Assembly: GCA_032718475.1 (NCBI GenBank)
Contig: JAUCBJ010001606.1
Location: 35,436-99,435, forward strand
DNA: 64,000 nucleotides
Direction: 5' to 3'
Source of the DNA: Nemertoderma westbladi
Taxonomy: Eukaryota > Xenacoelomorpha > Nemertodermatida > Nemertodermatidae
Every line of letters starts with the position of its first letter. Position 1 is the first letter of the stretch. Below are positions 1 through 11,196 of this stretch, in pieces. Under the pieces are notes generated by a model, which was not told the DNA's origin, made no database searches, and saw nothing but the letters and a program-made list of their open reading frames with translations. Both the position numbers and the translations under genes were made by a program.

Positions 1-91
1 AATACTGAAATAGGATGTACCGGTACACTACAGCACTACGTACAAAGGCTCGCCTACACAGCATACATCGACAATAACAATAACAATAACA

Positions 92-939
92 GAGATAGTT
101 TCACCTCCCTCTCCCTCCATGGGTGAGCCAGAATTTTTTTATTTTTGCTTTCAATCTTTAGCTACAAGTGTTTGAAAAAGGATATTATATATTTCACAGG
201 TTACAGTGCAATCATTCTTCAACCTTATAGTGATTTGATGGTACCAATAGAAAGCTGCTCATGCAAGGATTCCATATAATGTAAAAACATTTGAATTTGG
301 TTTGAAAATAGCTGAGATATTGGCGTTCGAATTTTGCATGTATTTGATTCCCCTGCAGGCCATTTATTCTATGTAATAAATGTACCATATTCTAGAACAT
401 TTTGTTTATTCCATACGTAGCTGCGGGCAACAATGCAATACCTCTTTAATTATACTATTACGTAGCCTATTATTATAAATGTTCTAAACAAAATAAACAA
501 AAATAAACAAAATGTTCTAGAATATGGTATTTTTATTTAATAGAATAAAATAGTCTCATGCAGATGCAAAACCATGCAACCTTTGAACGCTCATATCTCA
601 GCTATTTTTCAACGAAATTCAGATTTTGTTACATATTTGGAATCCTTTCATGACCAGCTTTCCATCAGTACCAACAAAGTAATATAATAGGGTTGAAGAA
701 TAACTGGAGTGTAACTGGTGAAATATCGCCGGAGACACCTTTTTAAACGCTTGTAGCTAAAGATTGAAAGTAAAAATAAAAATTCTGGCTCACCCATGGA
801 GGAGGATGGAGGTGGAACTATCTCTATTTCAAATTTCAGGTAATCTCATTAAGATTTGTAGAAAAAAATTTTTTTGGGGGGGGGGGGGGGGGGGGGCACG
901 TCTTGAATAACGACACTATATTCCAAGACATGATGTAAC
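92..939. mobile_element. Foldback (long inverted repeat) element, family A, copy 1
   Basis: Two arms are inverted copies of each other. The left arm (about 92-410) starts with a segment reading GTTTCACCTCC and TTTAGCTACAAG; the right arm (about 480-939) carries the same words in reverse complement. A short centre of about 70 bases (410-480) separates them. The right tip has a 21-base G run (876-896) followed by the terminus CACTATATTCCAAGACATG. The left tip lacks the G run and terminus, so the left end is truncated or replaced by a CAATAA repeat (69-90). No transposase is seen, so the element is non-autonomous. The same family recurs at 54466-56535 and as fragments at 7860-8090. Confidence 0.75.
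876..896. repeat. G homopolymer run (21)
   Basis: An uninterrupted run of G at the junction between the tip and the body of the family A inverted repeat. The same position is homopolymeric in both arms of the other copy (54502-54520 as C, 56478-56493 as G). Confidence 0.9.
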
Positions 940-1650
940 ATATTACTCTCTATTTGTAAATAATCTAAATTTTTTAATTTTAATTTTTTTTTACAATATG
1001 AGATTATTCGGTAAATATTTTTATTTTTTAAATAATCCACTGCCAATTCAATATTTTTATTTCTCTCTAAATACTTAATGGTTCCTACAGTTTGATACTA
1101 GTGTAAATAATTATTATATTTGTGCCAGTGTTCATTTTTATCCTCTATAATTTATAATCTACTCCCCGATATGAGATCTACTGTATTTATTATTTACTTT
1201 TATTTGAAAAATCCGTGTTTTCTTACTACAGTAATATATTTTTAAAAAATTGAATTATCAGACAAAAACAGACATACTAACTACATACTGTATATTAATT
1301 TAATTTGTTATCTTACTTATAGACTTATTACAACAATAACATTTTCATCACATAGCGAGGACCCCCATGGAAACGAGACGCAGTCTCATGGAATATCTGA
1401 TTGAAGGTCTTTCCATTGGCTGTTTGGTACTTTTGTTGTTCTGTTAACTATTTTATTATGTTATCGTTATTGTTCATATTTTAATTGCGTAAATTTTAGC
1501 TGATTTGACGTCTAATAAAAAATTACAATTGCAATTCCAATGTTCCAGTAAAAATGATATGTCAATAAAATGATAAGTTAATTACATCATGTATATCATG
1601 GTGCATCAAAATGACGTGCGAGGAAATGCCTCTTAAGGTACAGTATAATC
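940..1650. other. AT-rich gap, no gene seen
   Basis: Low-complexity A/T-rich sequence with frequent stops in all frames. I see no coding, RNA or repeat feature that I can support here. Confidence 0.5.
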
Positions 1651-1718
1651 TTATTTTCAAGAGGGTCCTCCAAACCTATTTAGTTAGTTAAGTAGTTAGT
1701 AAGATCTTTAGTAAAGAA

Positions 1719-2018
1719 TTAGTTGACTAATAAGCTGTTTGAAAGGACGATTTTCCTGACTGTAGGCCTACGACCTTTTAACAAGTGTTTGTTTAGGGCA
1801 TGTTTAAAGGACTCAAGTGTAGTCTCGAGTTTTAGCGATGATGGTAATTCGTTCCAGTATTTCGGTCCCAGATACGAGAAAGACTTGCGACCGATAGCTG
1901 TGCGTTTGTGGGGGGCTGTTACCACGCAGGTTATTGGATCATATGTTGTGTTGTGAGAATGTGAGTCGCTGAATGACTCATTGTCGCTGAAGTACAGTAT
2001 GAAGGCGCCAGTCGTCAT
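1719..2018 (-). pseudogene. C-terminal fragment of a non-LTR retrotransposon ORF2
   Basis: The 99-residue frame contains GRKSFSYLGPKYWNELP followed by a stretch ending SFKHALNKHLL. This pattern (aromatic-rich, then WN-LP, then FK..L..HLL) is the characteristic last segment of CR1/L2-like LINE reverse transcriptases, downstream of the polymerase domain. No RT core, endonuclease or ORF1 lies next to it, so it is a 5'-truncated copy. The related complete ORF2 at 11629-14964 ends with a similar pattern (IWNKLP and FKSRLKTHYF) but is not the same sequence. Confidence 0.7.
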
Positions 2019-2358
2019 TTTATTTTAAACATTTGAGTTACGACTATTTGTAGGTATAGTTAAATGTAGTCAAGGACTTCAGTAGTCCTTGGTTATACTG
2101 TAGTATAGGTAGGTCGTAGGTACAGTACAGTGCGGCTAAATATAGTAGAAGGTAGAGATACGTTGTTGTTCCACATAAAAAAGTAGCTACCGACTGCAAC
2201 TACAGTATTATACAGTAGTTAGTTGTAACATTATGGAGCTCCGCGCTAATGGCGTTGAAATATAATTATTTTAAACACATGACCCCCAGAAAGTATGTGA
2301 AATTCAATGCAACAGATTTAACCACTCAGTAATCCACTTATTGAAATACAGTATATAG

Positions 2359-3250
2359 TTAGGGATGGTACGGAGCTCCGGCTTCGGACTCAGAATTATC
2401 CGGCCTTTTTTTTTGCCCCGGGCTCCGGATTTTCTACTGATAAAGCCAGAGCCTACGCGGAGTTAATTCAATATTGTACCCGCAAATTATAACTGATTAC
2501 TTGAATAAATTATATAAAGTATTTTTTATTGAAAATATTTTGTGTAGATTTTTTTCTAAAAACTGGAGACTTTTTTTTCTTCACATTTTTTACCTGCAGG
2601 ACCCTATACTAAAATAAAGCACAAAGTAGGCCTACGAGTATACAATAAAAAGGGATATAATGAAATTATAATTAGCAGTAAAATATTCACGATAAAATTC
2701 ACAATTTTATTAATTTAATATTTTTTATTTATTGACTTGTTTTGATTTAGTATTTTGGTTAGGTTTAGTCAGTTATAGTAGTTGGCCATAATCCAAGAAA
2801 TTTAGCGAAATTTCTGAAGTAAATTTAGAAATAGCGATATTTATTATAAAATAGTGTCCATAAACGACCATTAAAATTTAACTACAAAAAACGATTAACT
2901 ACAGTACATAAAACACCATACGACATGACATATTGTGTTTTCAAACTAAAAACTGTCAAAAAACTTAAAGGCTTTGGTATCAACAATACAGTGCATCAAA
3001 TATACATTTACTAGTATGTGCAATTTGAAGTAAAAAAAACTGTCTAAATATGTAATTAAATTAATAAAAATAAGATGAGTCTAAAATTGGTTAATCTAAA
3101 ATAAAGTATGGTACAGTAGCGGCAAAATATTTACATTACACATTACCAGTCCACCACTCTCCGGCTCCGGCTCCGACCAGAGCAACTGCGGCTGAACTCC
3201 GTCACCGGATCCGGGTATAACCCTATAAATATAGCTCCGTTCCATTCCTA
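2359..3250. mobile_element. hAT-like non-autonomous element
   Basis: The left end reads TTAGGGATGGTACGGAGCTC and the right end is an imperfect inverted copy finishing GAGCTCC..TTCCATTCCTA-like sequence (about 3225-3250). The ends are GC-rich (repeated CTCCGG) while the interior is AT-rich and non-coding. The flanks are GTATATAG (2351-2358) and GTATATAC (3251-3258), an 8-base near-duplication as expected for hAT insertions. The inverted repeats are imperfect, so the family assignment is tentative. Confidence 0.5.
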
Positions 3251-3258
3251 GTATATAC

Positions 3259-4066
3259 CTTATCTTTAATGGAGTCAATGGCGGAAAAATACCGCAAACA
3301 CAAAATAAATTCTAGTGGGTTTGAAAAATAGTTTAATTTAATTAAAAACATTAAGGGAAAGGATCAGATTACAATGGCGGTGTTTTCTAACCAAAAAAGT
3401 AAACTATACCTTATTTCACTTGCAGTCAATTTGCGCTGAAGATCACTATTTTCGCGTGCGGTCAATGTGCGCCACTATCGGCTTTAATGTATATGTTCCT
3501 GAATTATTTAGAAAATTAAAGGCGTTATATCGCTGTTAAGTGTTGGTACGCAAAGGGTTCGGTTCTCTAATCTTCAATTATCCGCGATCTATTTGTTCCA
3601 CGAGTGCGTTGCGTGGCTTCGCGCAGCACGAATTCTGAGCTTTTACGGAGCAGAAATTTTGTTGACCTCTGGTCTCTCCCCCTAGTGGCTGAAAGGGGAA
3701 GTAGGAAGTTTGTATATATTTGTTTAAAGTGTGGTTTGTTTGATAGCCTACCTAGCAACCCTATCTGGGTGTTAGCTTATCTGTTTGGTGATTGTTTTTT
3801 TAATTTATAATTATGCTTTATTATAGTGTACCAGTGCAGTATGTTTTATATTGTGAATAACATTGGTATGAAAATATGCTAATCAGCTAATTCTAATTGT
3901 CCTTCAGCCGACCGCTACCGGTATCATAAATAAATCAGTGGTACTGCTCATCACAATATACTGTCATAGGCCTAAATCCATATCCGGATTTTCATCAGCT
4001 AGCAGCTAGTACAGTTGTAGTACAGTACTGCAGTAGTAAACACAACTAAATAGCATAGAATCAATA
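3259..4066. other. Gap upstream of the LRR gene
   Basis: No coding or repeat feature can be supported in this stretch. The last 60 bases before the start codon at 4067 are rich in CAGTA words. Any promoter of the downstream gene would lie here, but I see no clear TATA or initiator signal. Confidence 0.4.
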
Positions 4067-5041
4067 ATGGCAACACAAAATGGGGAGGTTAAATCTGTCA
4101 TACAACGGGTTGATATCGTAAATGTGGATACAAACGCAATCGACGTACAAAAGGAAGCTGCCAATCAATTGGCTATCGACGAGAATAATTTATACTTGGA
4201 GCATTCAGGAATGAAGTCAATCCCCGAAAACTTTAACTCTTTCTTAAAATTGGAGTCTCTATGTCTGCGAAGAAACGAGATAATTCAAATCGAGAATATC
4301 AACCATTTACTCGCTTTAAAAGATCTCGACTTATACGACAATCTTCTAACGGACATACAAGGCGTTGACACTCTAGTTAATCTCGAATCATTGGATTTAT
4401 CTTTCAATTCTTTACGAACAATTTCCAAGTTTGGAGAGAGTTTCCCAAACCTAAAGAAATTATACCTCGTCCAAACAAAGTTGGACGTTATATCTAACGT
4501 GTCGCATCTAACTTCTCTCACTATGCTGGAGTTAGGTTCGAATAGAATCCGAAATATCGAGGGATTGTCGACGTTGGTGAACTTGAGGGAACTATATCTC
4601 GGGAAGAATAAAATCCCGGAGATAACCGGTTTATCGGAGTTGGTGAATCTACGAATATTGAGTCTACAGAGCAACAGAATCACAGAGATTCGCGGATTAA
4701 ACACCTTGACTGAATTAGAAGAACTTCATCTCGACGAGAACGGAATTAAAGAGATCGAAGGTATCGAAAATCTCAATAAATTAACCACTCTCAATTTGGC
4801 CTCGAATAAAATCTCGGAGATTCAGAATGTCTCGCATCTCACGAACCTTCAAGAGTTTTGGTTCAACAACAATCTTGTCACCGATTGGGCGAACGTCGAT
4901 AGACTTTCGACTCTCAAGTCCCTTCGGACCGTCTACCTCGAACACAATCCAATATTCCAGGACAACACGTATCGGTTGAAGATAAAGTTAGCGCTGCCGT
5001 GGGTCAGTCAGATAGATGGGGGTATGACGACTACAAAGTAG
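4067..5041 (+). CDS. Leucine-rich-repeat protein, PPP1R7/SDS22-like, intronless
   Basis: The 324-residue protein consists of about eleven SDS22-type leucine-rich repeats of 21-22 residues (pattern L..L.L..N.I..I..L..L.NL) from about residue 40, closed by an LRR-cap-like end with FQEFWFNNN-type sequence (QEFWFNNNLV), a VYLEHNP motif and LALPWVSQID. This order and these motifs are those of PPP1R7 (SDS22), the nuclear/cytosolic regulator that binds PP1 catalytic subunits. The acidic N-terminal extension of vertebrate PPP1R7 (about 360 residues) is shorter here. The first ATG in frame follows a stop-rich stretch and gives a sensible N-terminus. The gene is a single exon with no break, whereas the family gene is normally multi-exon, so I infer a retrocopy that is still open. 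No poly(A) tract or target duplication was found. Whether it is expressed is unknown. Confidence 0.85.
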   Translation: MATQNGEVKSVIQRVDIVNVDTNAIDVQKEAANQLAIDENNLYLEHSGMKSIPENFNSFLKLESLCLRRNEIIQIENINHLLALKDLDLYDNLLTDIQGVDTLVNLESLDLSFNSLRTISKFGESFPNLKKLYLVQTKLDVISNVSHLTSLTMLELGSNRIRNIEGLSTLVNLRELYLGKNKIPEITGLSELVNLRILSLQSNRITEIRGLNTLTELEELHLDENGIKEIEGIENLNKLTTLNLASNKISEIQNVSHLTNLQEFWFNNNLVTDWANVDRLSTLKSLRTVYLEHNPIFQDNTYRLKIKLALPWVSQIDGGMTTTK

Positions 5042-5090
5042 TTGGGTTGGTTCTGGGCGTCGAATCACTGTCTATGTGACCATTGGGTGA

Positions 5091-5106
5091 GGGGGGGGGG
5101 GGGGGG
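5091..5106. repeat. G homopolymer run (16)
   Basis: An uninterrupted G run in a G-rich stretch (5091-5190) 50 bases downstream of the LRR gene stop codon. Confidence 0.9.
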
Positions 5107-5336
5107 TGGGCCGCGTAGAGTGGGGAATGGGCGGGGGGAGGAGGCGAGAGTCATGGGAGCTGGGCCAGGATGGGGGGCGGTTTGGGTATAGAGGGCTCAC
5201 ATTACGTTCCGCACAACTTCTTAAACTATATGATTTATACTTACAGTTATGTAAATTTTGTTACGTCATTTCAAATTCAACTTATCACATATCAGCCCTC
5301 CTGTGATATCCTCCTGTCCTCGTAACGTTACAAAGT

Positions 5337-5342
5337 AATAAA
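5337..5342 (+). promoter_or_regulatory. Possible polyadenylation signal AATAAA
   Basis: AATAAA about 300 bases downstream of the LRR gene stop. It is the nearest canonical hexamer on that strand, but in AT-rich DNA such matches are common. Confidence 0.35.
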
Positions 5343-6290
5343 AAATCACTTCTGGAGCACGTGTCTTTAGAATTTGATTGAGGAGGGTCAATCTCAAACT
5401 CTGTTCCACCAATTGTGTATAGATAATTATTGCCTCATTTATATTTCGTATACTATTTTATTATACTAATGTTTTGATTACAATATTATTACAATTACAT
5501 GCTACTGTAACCTGCTCCTTTCTCTTAATTTACAATTAGCGAGTGAAGCATGCTCACGTGCGAATAGTGCAATAGTGGACAAGGGTGAAGATTCCTCGGG
5601 CGAATATTCCAGGTTTAAAGTTACAAATTAAAAAAGGCTATATTTCATAAAAATTATGTTCAACCTTATACGTCATCTCTCATGTGTTCTAGTAAATGTA
5701 GTGGCCACCATGAAGTAAGTGATTTCCGGCGCAAATTGGTCGTACATGAAATATAGTGTTGTGTATTGTTTTGGGTAGGAAACTCTGACACTAATCCGTC
5801 CCTTTCTAAGTTATTAATTCTACTAAATGAATTGGAGTTGAGCTGTTAATGTAACTGTAACTAAAGGTGTAATATTATGGTTTTGGATTTCATTTTATGG
5901 ATATGCAACTTAAGACTGCCTGTTCAATAGAAGTGGATTAGGTGGGATAGTGAATGTCAGGGACAAGTGGCTGAACTGGTTAGCGCTACTGATGAGACCT
6001 GATAGGCTGAAACATACGTATAGTGCTGGTTTATCCCTTGGTGGCGCGCTTTCTCATTTTTTCCATTTCTGAACAAAACCATAATATTACACCATTAATT
6101 CTACTAAACAATTTTCATCAATCATTTTTCACCATTAAATCCCTATATGTTAGTCAATGGAAACAAAAAATTATGCTCTAATTATTTGACGTAATCGACC
6201 ATGCTGATTCTAAACAAACATGTTATAACTTCTGAAAATAAAGCATAACGAGGAGTAGCATTTTAAGTCATATATATATATATATTGTTA
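5343..6290. other. Gap with a possible SINE-like relic
   Basis: Mostly AT-rich with no gene. At 5966-6055 the sequence GTGGCTGAACTGGTTAGCGC resembles a tRNA D-arm/A box, but no convincing B box follows at the right distance, so this is only a possible SINE relic. A short (TA)n run sits at 6271-6284. Confidence 0.3.
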
Positions 6291-6349
6291 CTCTGCAGCT
6301 AAGGGGCATACATTTTTTTTAAAATATTTAATTAAATATACTCTACTAC

Positions 6350-7600
6350 TAAGTCGAACAAGCTCAGACAGTGGAAATGAGATACTTCCAGGCTTCCTGA
6401 TTCTCCATAGTAGTCGCAATTTCGTTTCTCTCAAGTTCAGTTTTATCCCTTTCAAGTTGGCTTTCAACATATACCTGTATGTCATAGCCGGTCGTCCACG
6501 GCACGCTTTCCTTGTGGTGGTTGCTAGAAAAGTAGATCTGGTATGAACTCATGTTTACTTATCCAGCATTGCCCACTGAATCTTAATCTGCGTTCATGGA
6601 GGGTGGTTGATACAGGTGGTATTGTACCATAAAGCTCGACGTTTGTCATGCGTTGTCTCCAGCTGATGTTTAGGGCTGCTCTTAGTAGTCTTGTGTAGCA
6701 ACCATCAATTCGTTGTTCAAGTGATTTAGTCAGTGTCCAGGTCTCACCCCCGTATAAAAATACACTTTCCACTGTGGCTCGAAAGAACGTAGTCTTCAGG
6801 TGCCTGGAGAGATCTGATTTCCAGATGGCATCCATTTTTGATAGAGCTACCCAAGCCTTTGCTTTCCTAACTTCTATGTCCTTTTTGCTACTCTCTATCC
6901 ATGATCCTAGGTACTGGAAGTCATCGACCTTCCTTAGTTGATTATTATCGATTGTGTCAAGTTTACATTAACATTAAAAGTCATGAATTCGGTCTTTGTA
7001 GCATTTATATGTAATCCAACCTCCTTAGCAGCCCTCTCCACTTTATGTAGTAGAAGCTGTGCATCTACCATCGTATTAAAGAGGAGGGAGATGTCATCCG
7101 CAAAGTCGGTGTCTGTGACTAGTTGCCGGATATCTACTACTTCTGCGTTCATGAAGTGTGAATCCCAGATCTTCACTTTGTGGCCGTCCTCGTTGCGTAA
7201 TCCAGTACAATTACGAATAGTAATGGCGGCAATGTGTCACCTTGCAGTACACAGCCAAGATTGAGAAGAACTCAGTATCACCATCTGCTGAGAGTATCTG
7301 AGCTTCTGTGTCACAATGTAACAATGCAATGCCAGCGACAATTAAATCTGGTATTCTAGAAACTCTTAGGATTTATAGCATTTTACCTCTATGGATGGAG
7401 TCGAATCTTGAAGTCCACAAATGTCAGGACTGGGGGGAGATTCTTTGACTTAATTCCTTAATCAGTTTTCATAGTGCAAGTATCTGAGCTATTGTTGATC
7501 TATTTGGTCGAAATCCGTTTTGGCTCTTATGCAGTAGTTTCTCCATGTGAGGCCTAATCCTATATAGAATCATTTTATTGTGTGTGAAGTCCCCTGTTTC
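6350..7600 (-). pseudogene. Broken non-LTR reverse transcriptase (endonuclease-RT family)
   Basis: Read on the minus strand, frames around 7450-7570 give KSQNGFRPNRST-like RT sequence, 6934-7176 gives the catalytic FADDISLLFNT box followed by GLHINATKTEFM, and 6524-6835 gives the typical post-RT segment FLYGGETWTLT and RRLRFSGQCWI. The pieces are in the correct order for one ORF but in different frames and with stops, so at least two frameshifts have occurred. There is no 5' endonuclease part. The family is the one often called endonuclease-reverse transcriptase in invertebrate annotations. The fragment at 55065-56090 is a related but distinct copy. Confidence 0.8.
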
Positions 7601-7859
7601 TATAGGTAGCGTCTAAATTGTATTTTATACTTTATTTATCCTTATTCGCTTTTTGGAGCAGTATGTTGACTTACAAGGCAATATTTTCAAACTTCAAACA
7701 ATATCATAATGTATTTTTTTTTCTAATCGCATAAGAGCCTATTGGTCAACATCAAAACAAATTGAAGTTTACTCAGAAACGAAATCCGAATAAATAACGT
7801 TCATATCGCAACCAATTATATGCCAAATTCGGTATTTTTCCATAAAACAACAAACGATA

Positions 7860-8090
7860 TACTTAACGATAAACACTATATTCCAGGACATGGTGTAATG
7901 CTGTAATAGTTTCTCGTTTGAAATAACCAGTTTTTGCATCTACTTGCGGCAATTTTATTATATTTATTATACATCCCACCCACATCCTATACAATATTAC
8001 TATTACTTAGCTATTTATACATAAACAAGTTCTAGAATGTGGTGTATTTATTGAATTTAATAAATGGCCTGCAGCGGCACCTTTAACTAC
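7860..8090. mobile_element. Degenerate fragment of foldback family A
   Basis: The words ACTATATTCCAGGACATGGTG (7876 area) and GTTCTAGAATGTGG with TTAATAAATGGCC (8028-8075) match the terminus and the inner arm of the family A elements at 92-939 and 54466-56535. The intervening arm is missing. Confidence 0.5.
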
Positions 8091-8104
8091 TTAATTTTAA
8101 ATGG

Positions 8105-8260
8105 TTAAATCTGTTGCCATTCTCTCCATCTCTCCGGAGGTCGTGGTCGTTTCAGTGCGAATGCTTTAAGGAGACTAGCCAGGTCGTATCAATACCCGGA
8201 ATCTTTCATGGTAGCTAAAATAAGTACCTGTTACCTCTGGGGAGTATAGTTCTTGGGAGA
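8105..8260 (+). mobile_element. SINE fragment, family S1
   Basis: The order GGAGGTCGTGG, TTTAAGGAGACTAGCCAGG, ATGGTAGCTAA..AAGTAC and CTCTGGGGAGTATAGTT is shared with 17500-17890. In that other copy a tRNA-like head precedes it. Here the head is not recognisable. Confidence 0.5.
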
Positions 8261-8643
8261 CAGCACAGGAACTAAGTCATCAGACTTTGTGATAATCGCT
8301 GCCCTATTTATTTATTCATCAGGCCTTTACGCCATCTGCGGCTATATTAAGTAAAAGGTCTAGCAAATTTAATAGTACGTTGGCATAATATTATAGTATG
8401 CCTACTAACGGTCGAAGAATTTGGTAGAATTTATGGTTTAAATGATTATCCCACACCATAAAATCACAACCATAAGGATCTATAAATTGGTGGAATTGGT
8501 TTTGTACAGCCAACTAGTACCTATATTTATTAGGTTTATTATCATAACATAATAATATAACCCTACATAGCAAATATCATTCGTGCATAAATGCAATATA
8601 TTATGGTGCCTAAATTATTGCGCTGATAAATTGCTTTATAAAC

Positions 8644-11196
8644 CTAGATGTGAAATGTCGATTGTGGTTTTATGTGTGCTTCGTATACTGGTATCTGGTT
8701 TTTCTGTGTTCCGAATGTTTCGAAAAACAACTTATCGAAACCGTTTCTGTTAAACTTGTTGGTCTTGAACAAGGCCTTGGCCTTGTTTTTGGAAGGCGAG
8801 TACCAATGCTGCCCAGACGGAACCAAACATAACCTCTGCATGCATTGACCAAGCTGCTTTTTCATTGTCGTTATTTCGTAAAAATCATCGTATGTTTGTT
8901 CCTTTCTTGATACATTGTACAAACATTTTTTATTTTCTAAGTATTCACTTATAATACTAGATTCGTCCATCTTTTTAATTTTTTCTTTTTCAATTTCGAA
9001 GATGAAATACATCATTGCAACTAAGGTTATGTCTCCGTATTCTATGTAGTGATCCCAAAATACCTTAACCATGACATATGGAAGGACTTTAATATAATAT
9101 TGTGCTGTCCAACTATATATTATATTAACCTTTAGATGCATCTTACATTCTTCAATGCCAATATTTTTGAAATGCTCATATAAATCTGGAATTTCATTCT
9201 CTATGATCCACCAAATTAGGTTTGAGTAGCTATTAACCGTTGATAAAATTTTTTTCTCATTTAGAAATACACCGATATGACGCCTCTCACTCTTTATTAG
9301 CGTTTTTAGGTACCAAAATGCATCCTCCTCACAATTTTCCCCATCATCTTCGTCATCTTTGAGGTGGAAATAGAACCAGCCGACCAGCTGATGCATTCCT
9401 TGGCAGTAATTTATATCTTTATCATATGCAGCATAAGCAGTCAAAACTTGGAAAACAAAACGATGCGCCCTGCCTGTATTCATTGTCCCGTTTTCATCTT
9501 TGTAAAACCTACTTCTTAGTGAATCAATCCAAGGAATCAGAGGATCTATTCTGGGGATATCTGTATCAATTTCTCTTAGTGTTTTCACAGATAACATGCT
9601 GTCCTGTGTTCGAGCTGTTGCCTTCAACTCCTTATATCTACCAACATTTTTTTCCTTATTCTTGAGTCTAGTTACTCCCATGATATCAATCCATTCTTTC
9701 GTTTGGGATTTTCCGGAATATTTTTTTTTGGTTTCAAATTCTTTATAATCCTCGGTACGATCGTACTTCTGAAATATAGCACATCTTTCATCCTCGATCG
9801 GATTAAATGTATGATCGGTTAAATGTTCGACTGAATCTTTTGGTGTTATTTGTGCTTTGTATACCGGTATACTGTTCTTCTTTTTTCCGAATGTTTTGTG
9901 AAACAACTCATCGAAACCGTCTCTGTTAAACGTATTGGAGGTGAAACAGGTTGGTGGAGCCACACATAATCTCTGCATGCATTCATCAAGCTGCTTTTTA
10001 ATTTTGGTTATTTCAGATTCATCGCATTTTTTTCCTTTTTTATGCAGCCTTTTTTGGTTTGAACTTTTTTCATTTATGTGATTACCTAAATTTTTAATGT
10101 AATTTAGCGTATCACCCACTTTGTCAATCTCTTTTATTTCTTCTTTGTACATTTCGAAGATGCAATACGTCATTGCAACTAAGGTTATGTCTCCGTATTC
10201 TACGTAGCGATCCCAAAATACCTTAACCATGTCATATGGAAAGACCGGAATATAATATTGCATTGCCCAACTAAATACAATTGAGTTTATTAGTATCTTC
10301 GTATCAGTATCTATATGTTCAATGCCAATATTTTTGAAATGCTCATATAGATCTGGAATTTCATTCTCTATGATCCACCAAATTAGTTGTGGGTATTTTT
10401 CGTTTGTAAATATCATTTTTTTCTCATCAACAAATACACCCATATGACGCCTTTCACTTTTTATTATCGTTTTTAGGAACCAAAATGCGTCCTCCTCACA
10501 ATTTTCACCATCATCTTCACCATCTTCGAGGTGGAAATAGAACCAGCCGACCAGCTGATGCATTCCTGTGCAGTAATTTATATCTTTATCATATGCCGCA
10601 TAAGCAGTCAAAACTTGGAAAATGAAACGATGAGCCCTGCCTGTCTTCATTTTACCATATTTATCTTCTGTACAGCTAAAAAACTCACTTCTTGGTGAAT
10701 CAACCCAAGGAAACAGATAAGCTGAGCCTAGTTGATCTGTATCAATATCTCTTAGTGTTTCCATAGATATCATCCTGTCATGTGTTCGAGCTGTTGCCTT
10801 CAACTTCTTATATCTACCAACATTTTTTTCCTTATTCTTGCGTCTAGTTACTCCCATGATATCCATCCATTCTTTCGTTTTGGATTTTCCGGTATATTTT
10901 TTTTTGGTTTCAAGTTCTTTATAATCCTTGGTACGATCGTACTTCTGAAATATAGCACATCTTTCAGCGTAATCGTTTTGTCGTTGATAATCGCGATCGG
11001 TTAATTGTTCGACTGGAGTCGAATTGGATATTGAGGACCCCTTCGTGGAATCTCTTCTTTGTTTACTTATCAACATTGAGCTGCCATTGTTTTGGCGAAT
11101 GGGTGGAAGGTCAGTAGATAATTCGTCTTCAGGTTTGCAAGTTTGAGATGAACTAACATCTTGGCCACTACGAGATGTTCCACAATACGCATCCAT
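8644..11196 (-). CDS. Double TBC-domain (Rab-GAP-like) protein, paralogue 1
   Basis: The 850-residue single-exon protein has two TBC domains (about 125-355 and 515-740), each preceded by a CAIFQKYDRT-type segment and followed by a tail with CMQRLC and a NSIPVYKA-like end. TBC proteins accelerate GTP hydrolysis by Rab GTPases using an Arg finger (IxxDxxR) and a Gln finger (YxQ). Domain 2 has both: IDTDIPR (543-549) and YCQ (597-599). Domain 1 has IDTDQLG (151-157) and YCT (208-210), so both fingers are lost while the fold-defining EEDAFWFL and WDRY motifs remain. Domain 2 resembles domain 1 of the paralogues rather than their domain 2. The ATG chosen gives an N-terminus identical in all three copies. 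The stop is TAG at 8644-8646. No membrane segment or signal peptide is seen. The target Rab is unknown. Confidence 0.85.
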   Translation of the reverse strand: MDAYCGTSRSGQDVSSSQTCKPEDELSTDLPPIRQNNGSSMLISKQRRDSTKGSSISNSTPVEQLTDRDYQRQNDYAERCAIFQKYDRTKDYKELETKKKYTGKSKTKEWMDIMGVTRRKNKEKNVGRYKKLKATARTHDRMISMETLRDIDTDQLGSAYLFPWVDSPRSEFFSCTEDKYGKMKTGRAHRFIFQVLTAYAAYDKDINYCTGMHQLVGWFYFHLEDGEDDGENCEEDAFWFLKTIIKSERRHMGVFVDEKKMIFTNEKYPQLIWWIIENEIPDLYEHFKNIGIEHIDTDTKILINSIVFSWAMQYYIPVFPYDMVKVFWDRYVEYGDITLVAMTYCIFEMYKEEIKEIDKVGDTLNYIKNLGNHINEKSSNQKRLHKKGKKCDESEITKIKKQLDECMQRLCVAPPTCFTSNTFNRDGFDELFHKTFGKKKNSIPVYKAQITPKDSVEHLTDHTFNPIEDERCAIFQKYDRTEDYKEFETKKKYSGKSQTKEWIDIMGVTRLKNKEKNVGRYKELKATARTQDSMLSVKTLREIDTDIPRIDPLIPWIDSLRSRFYKDENGTMNTGRAHRFVFQVLTAYAAYDKDINYCQGMHQLVGWFYFHLKDDEDDGENCEEDAFWYLKTLIKSERRHIGVFLNEKKILSTVNSYSNLIWWIIENEIPDLYEHFKNIGIEECKMHLKVNIIYSWTAQYYIKVLPYVMVKVFWDHYIEYGDITLVAMMYFIFEIEKEKIKKMDESSIISEYLENKKCLYNVSRKEQTYDDFYEITTMKKQLGQCMQRLCLVPSGQHWYSPSKNKAKALFKTNKFNRNGFDKLFFETFGTQKNQIPVYEAHIKPQSTFHI

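Noticed and set aside
849-1046. Frame with a Pro run
   Set aside because: The run comes from the G homopolymer of the foldback element; the rest is AT-rich without motif.
4285-4704. 139-residue open frame antisense to the LRR gene
   Set aside because: It lies wholly within the LRR coding region and its composition reflects the repeat on the opposite strand.
6938-7264. Plus-strand frame of 108 residues
   Set aside because: It is the shadow of the minus-strand reverse transcriptase fragment in the same place.
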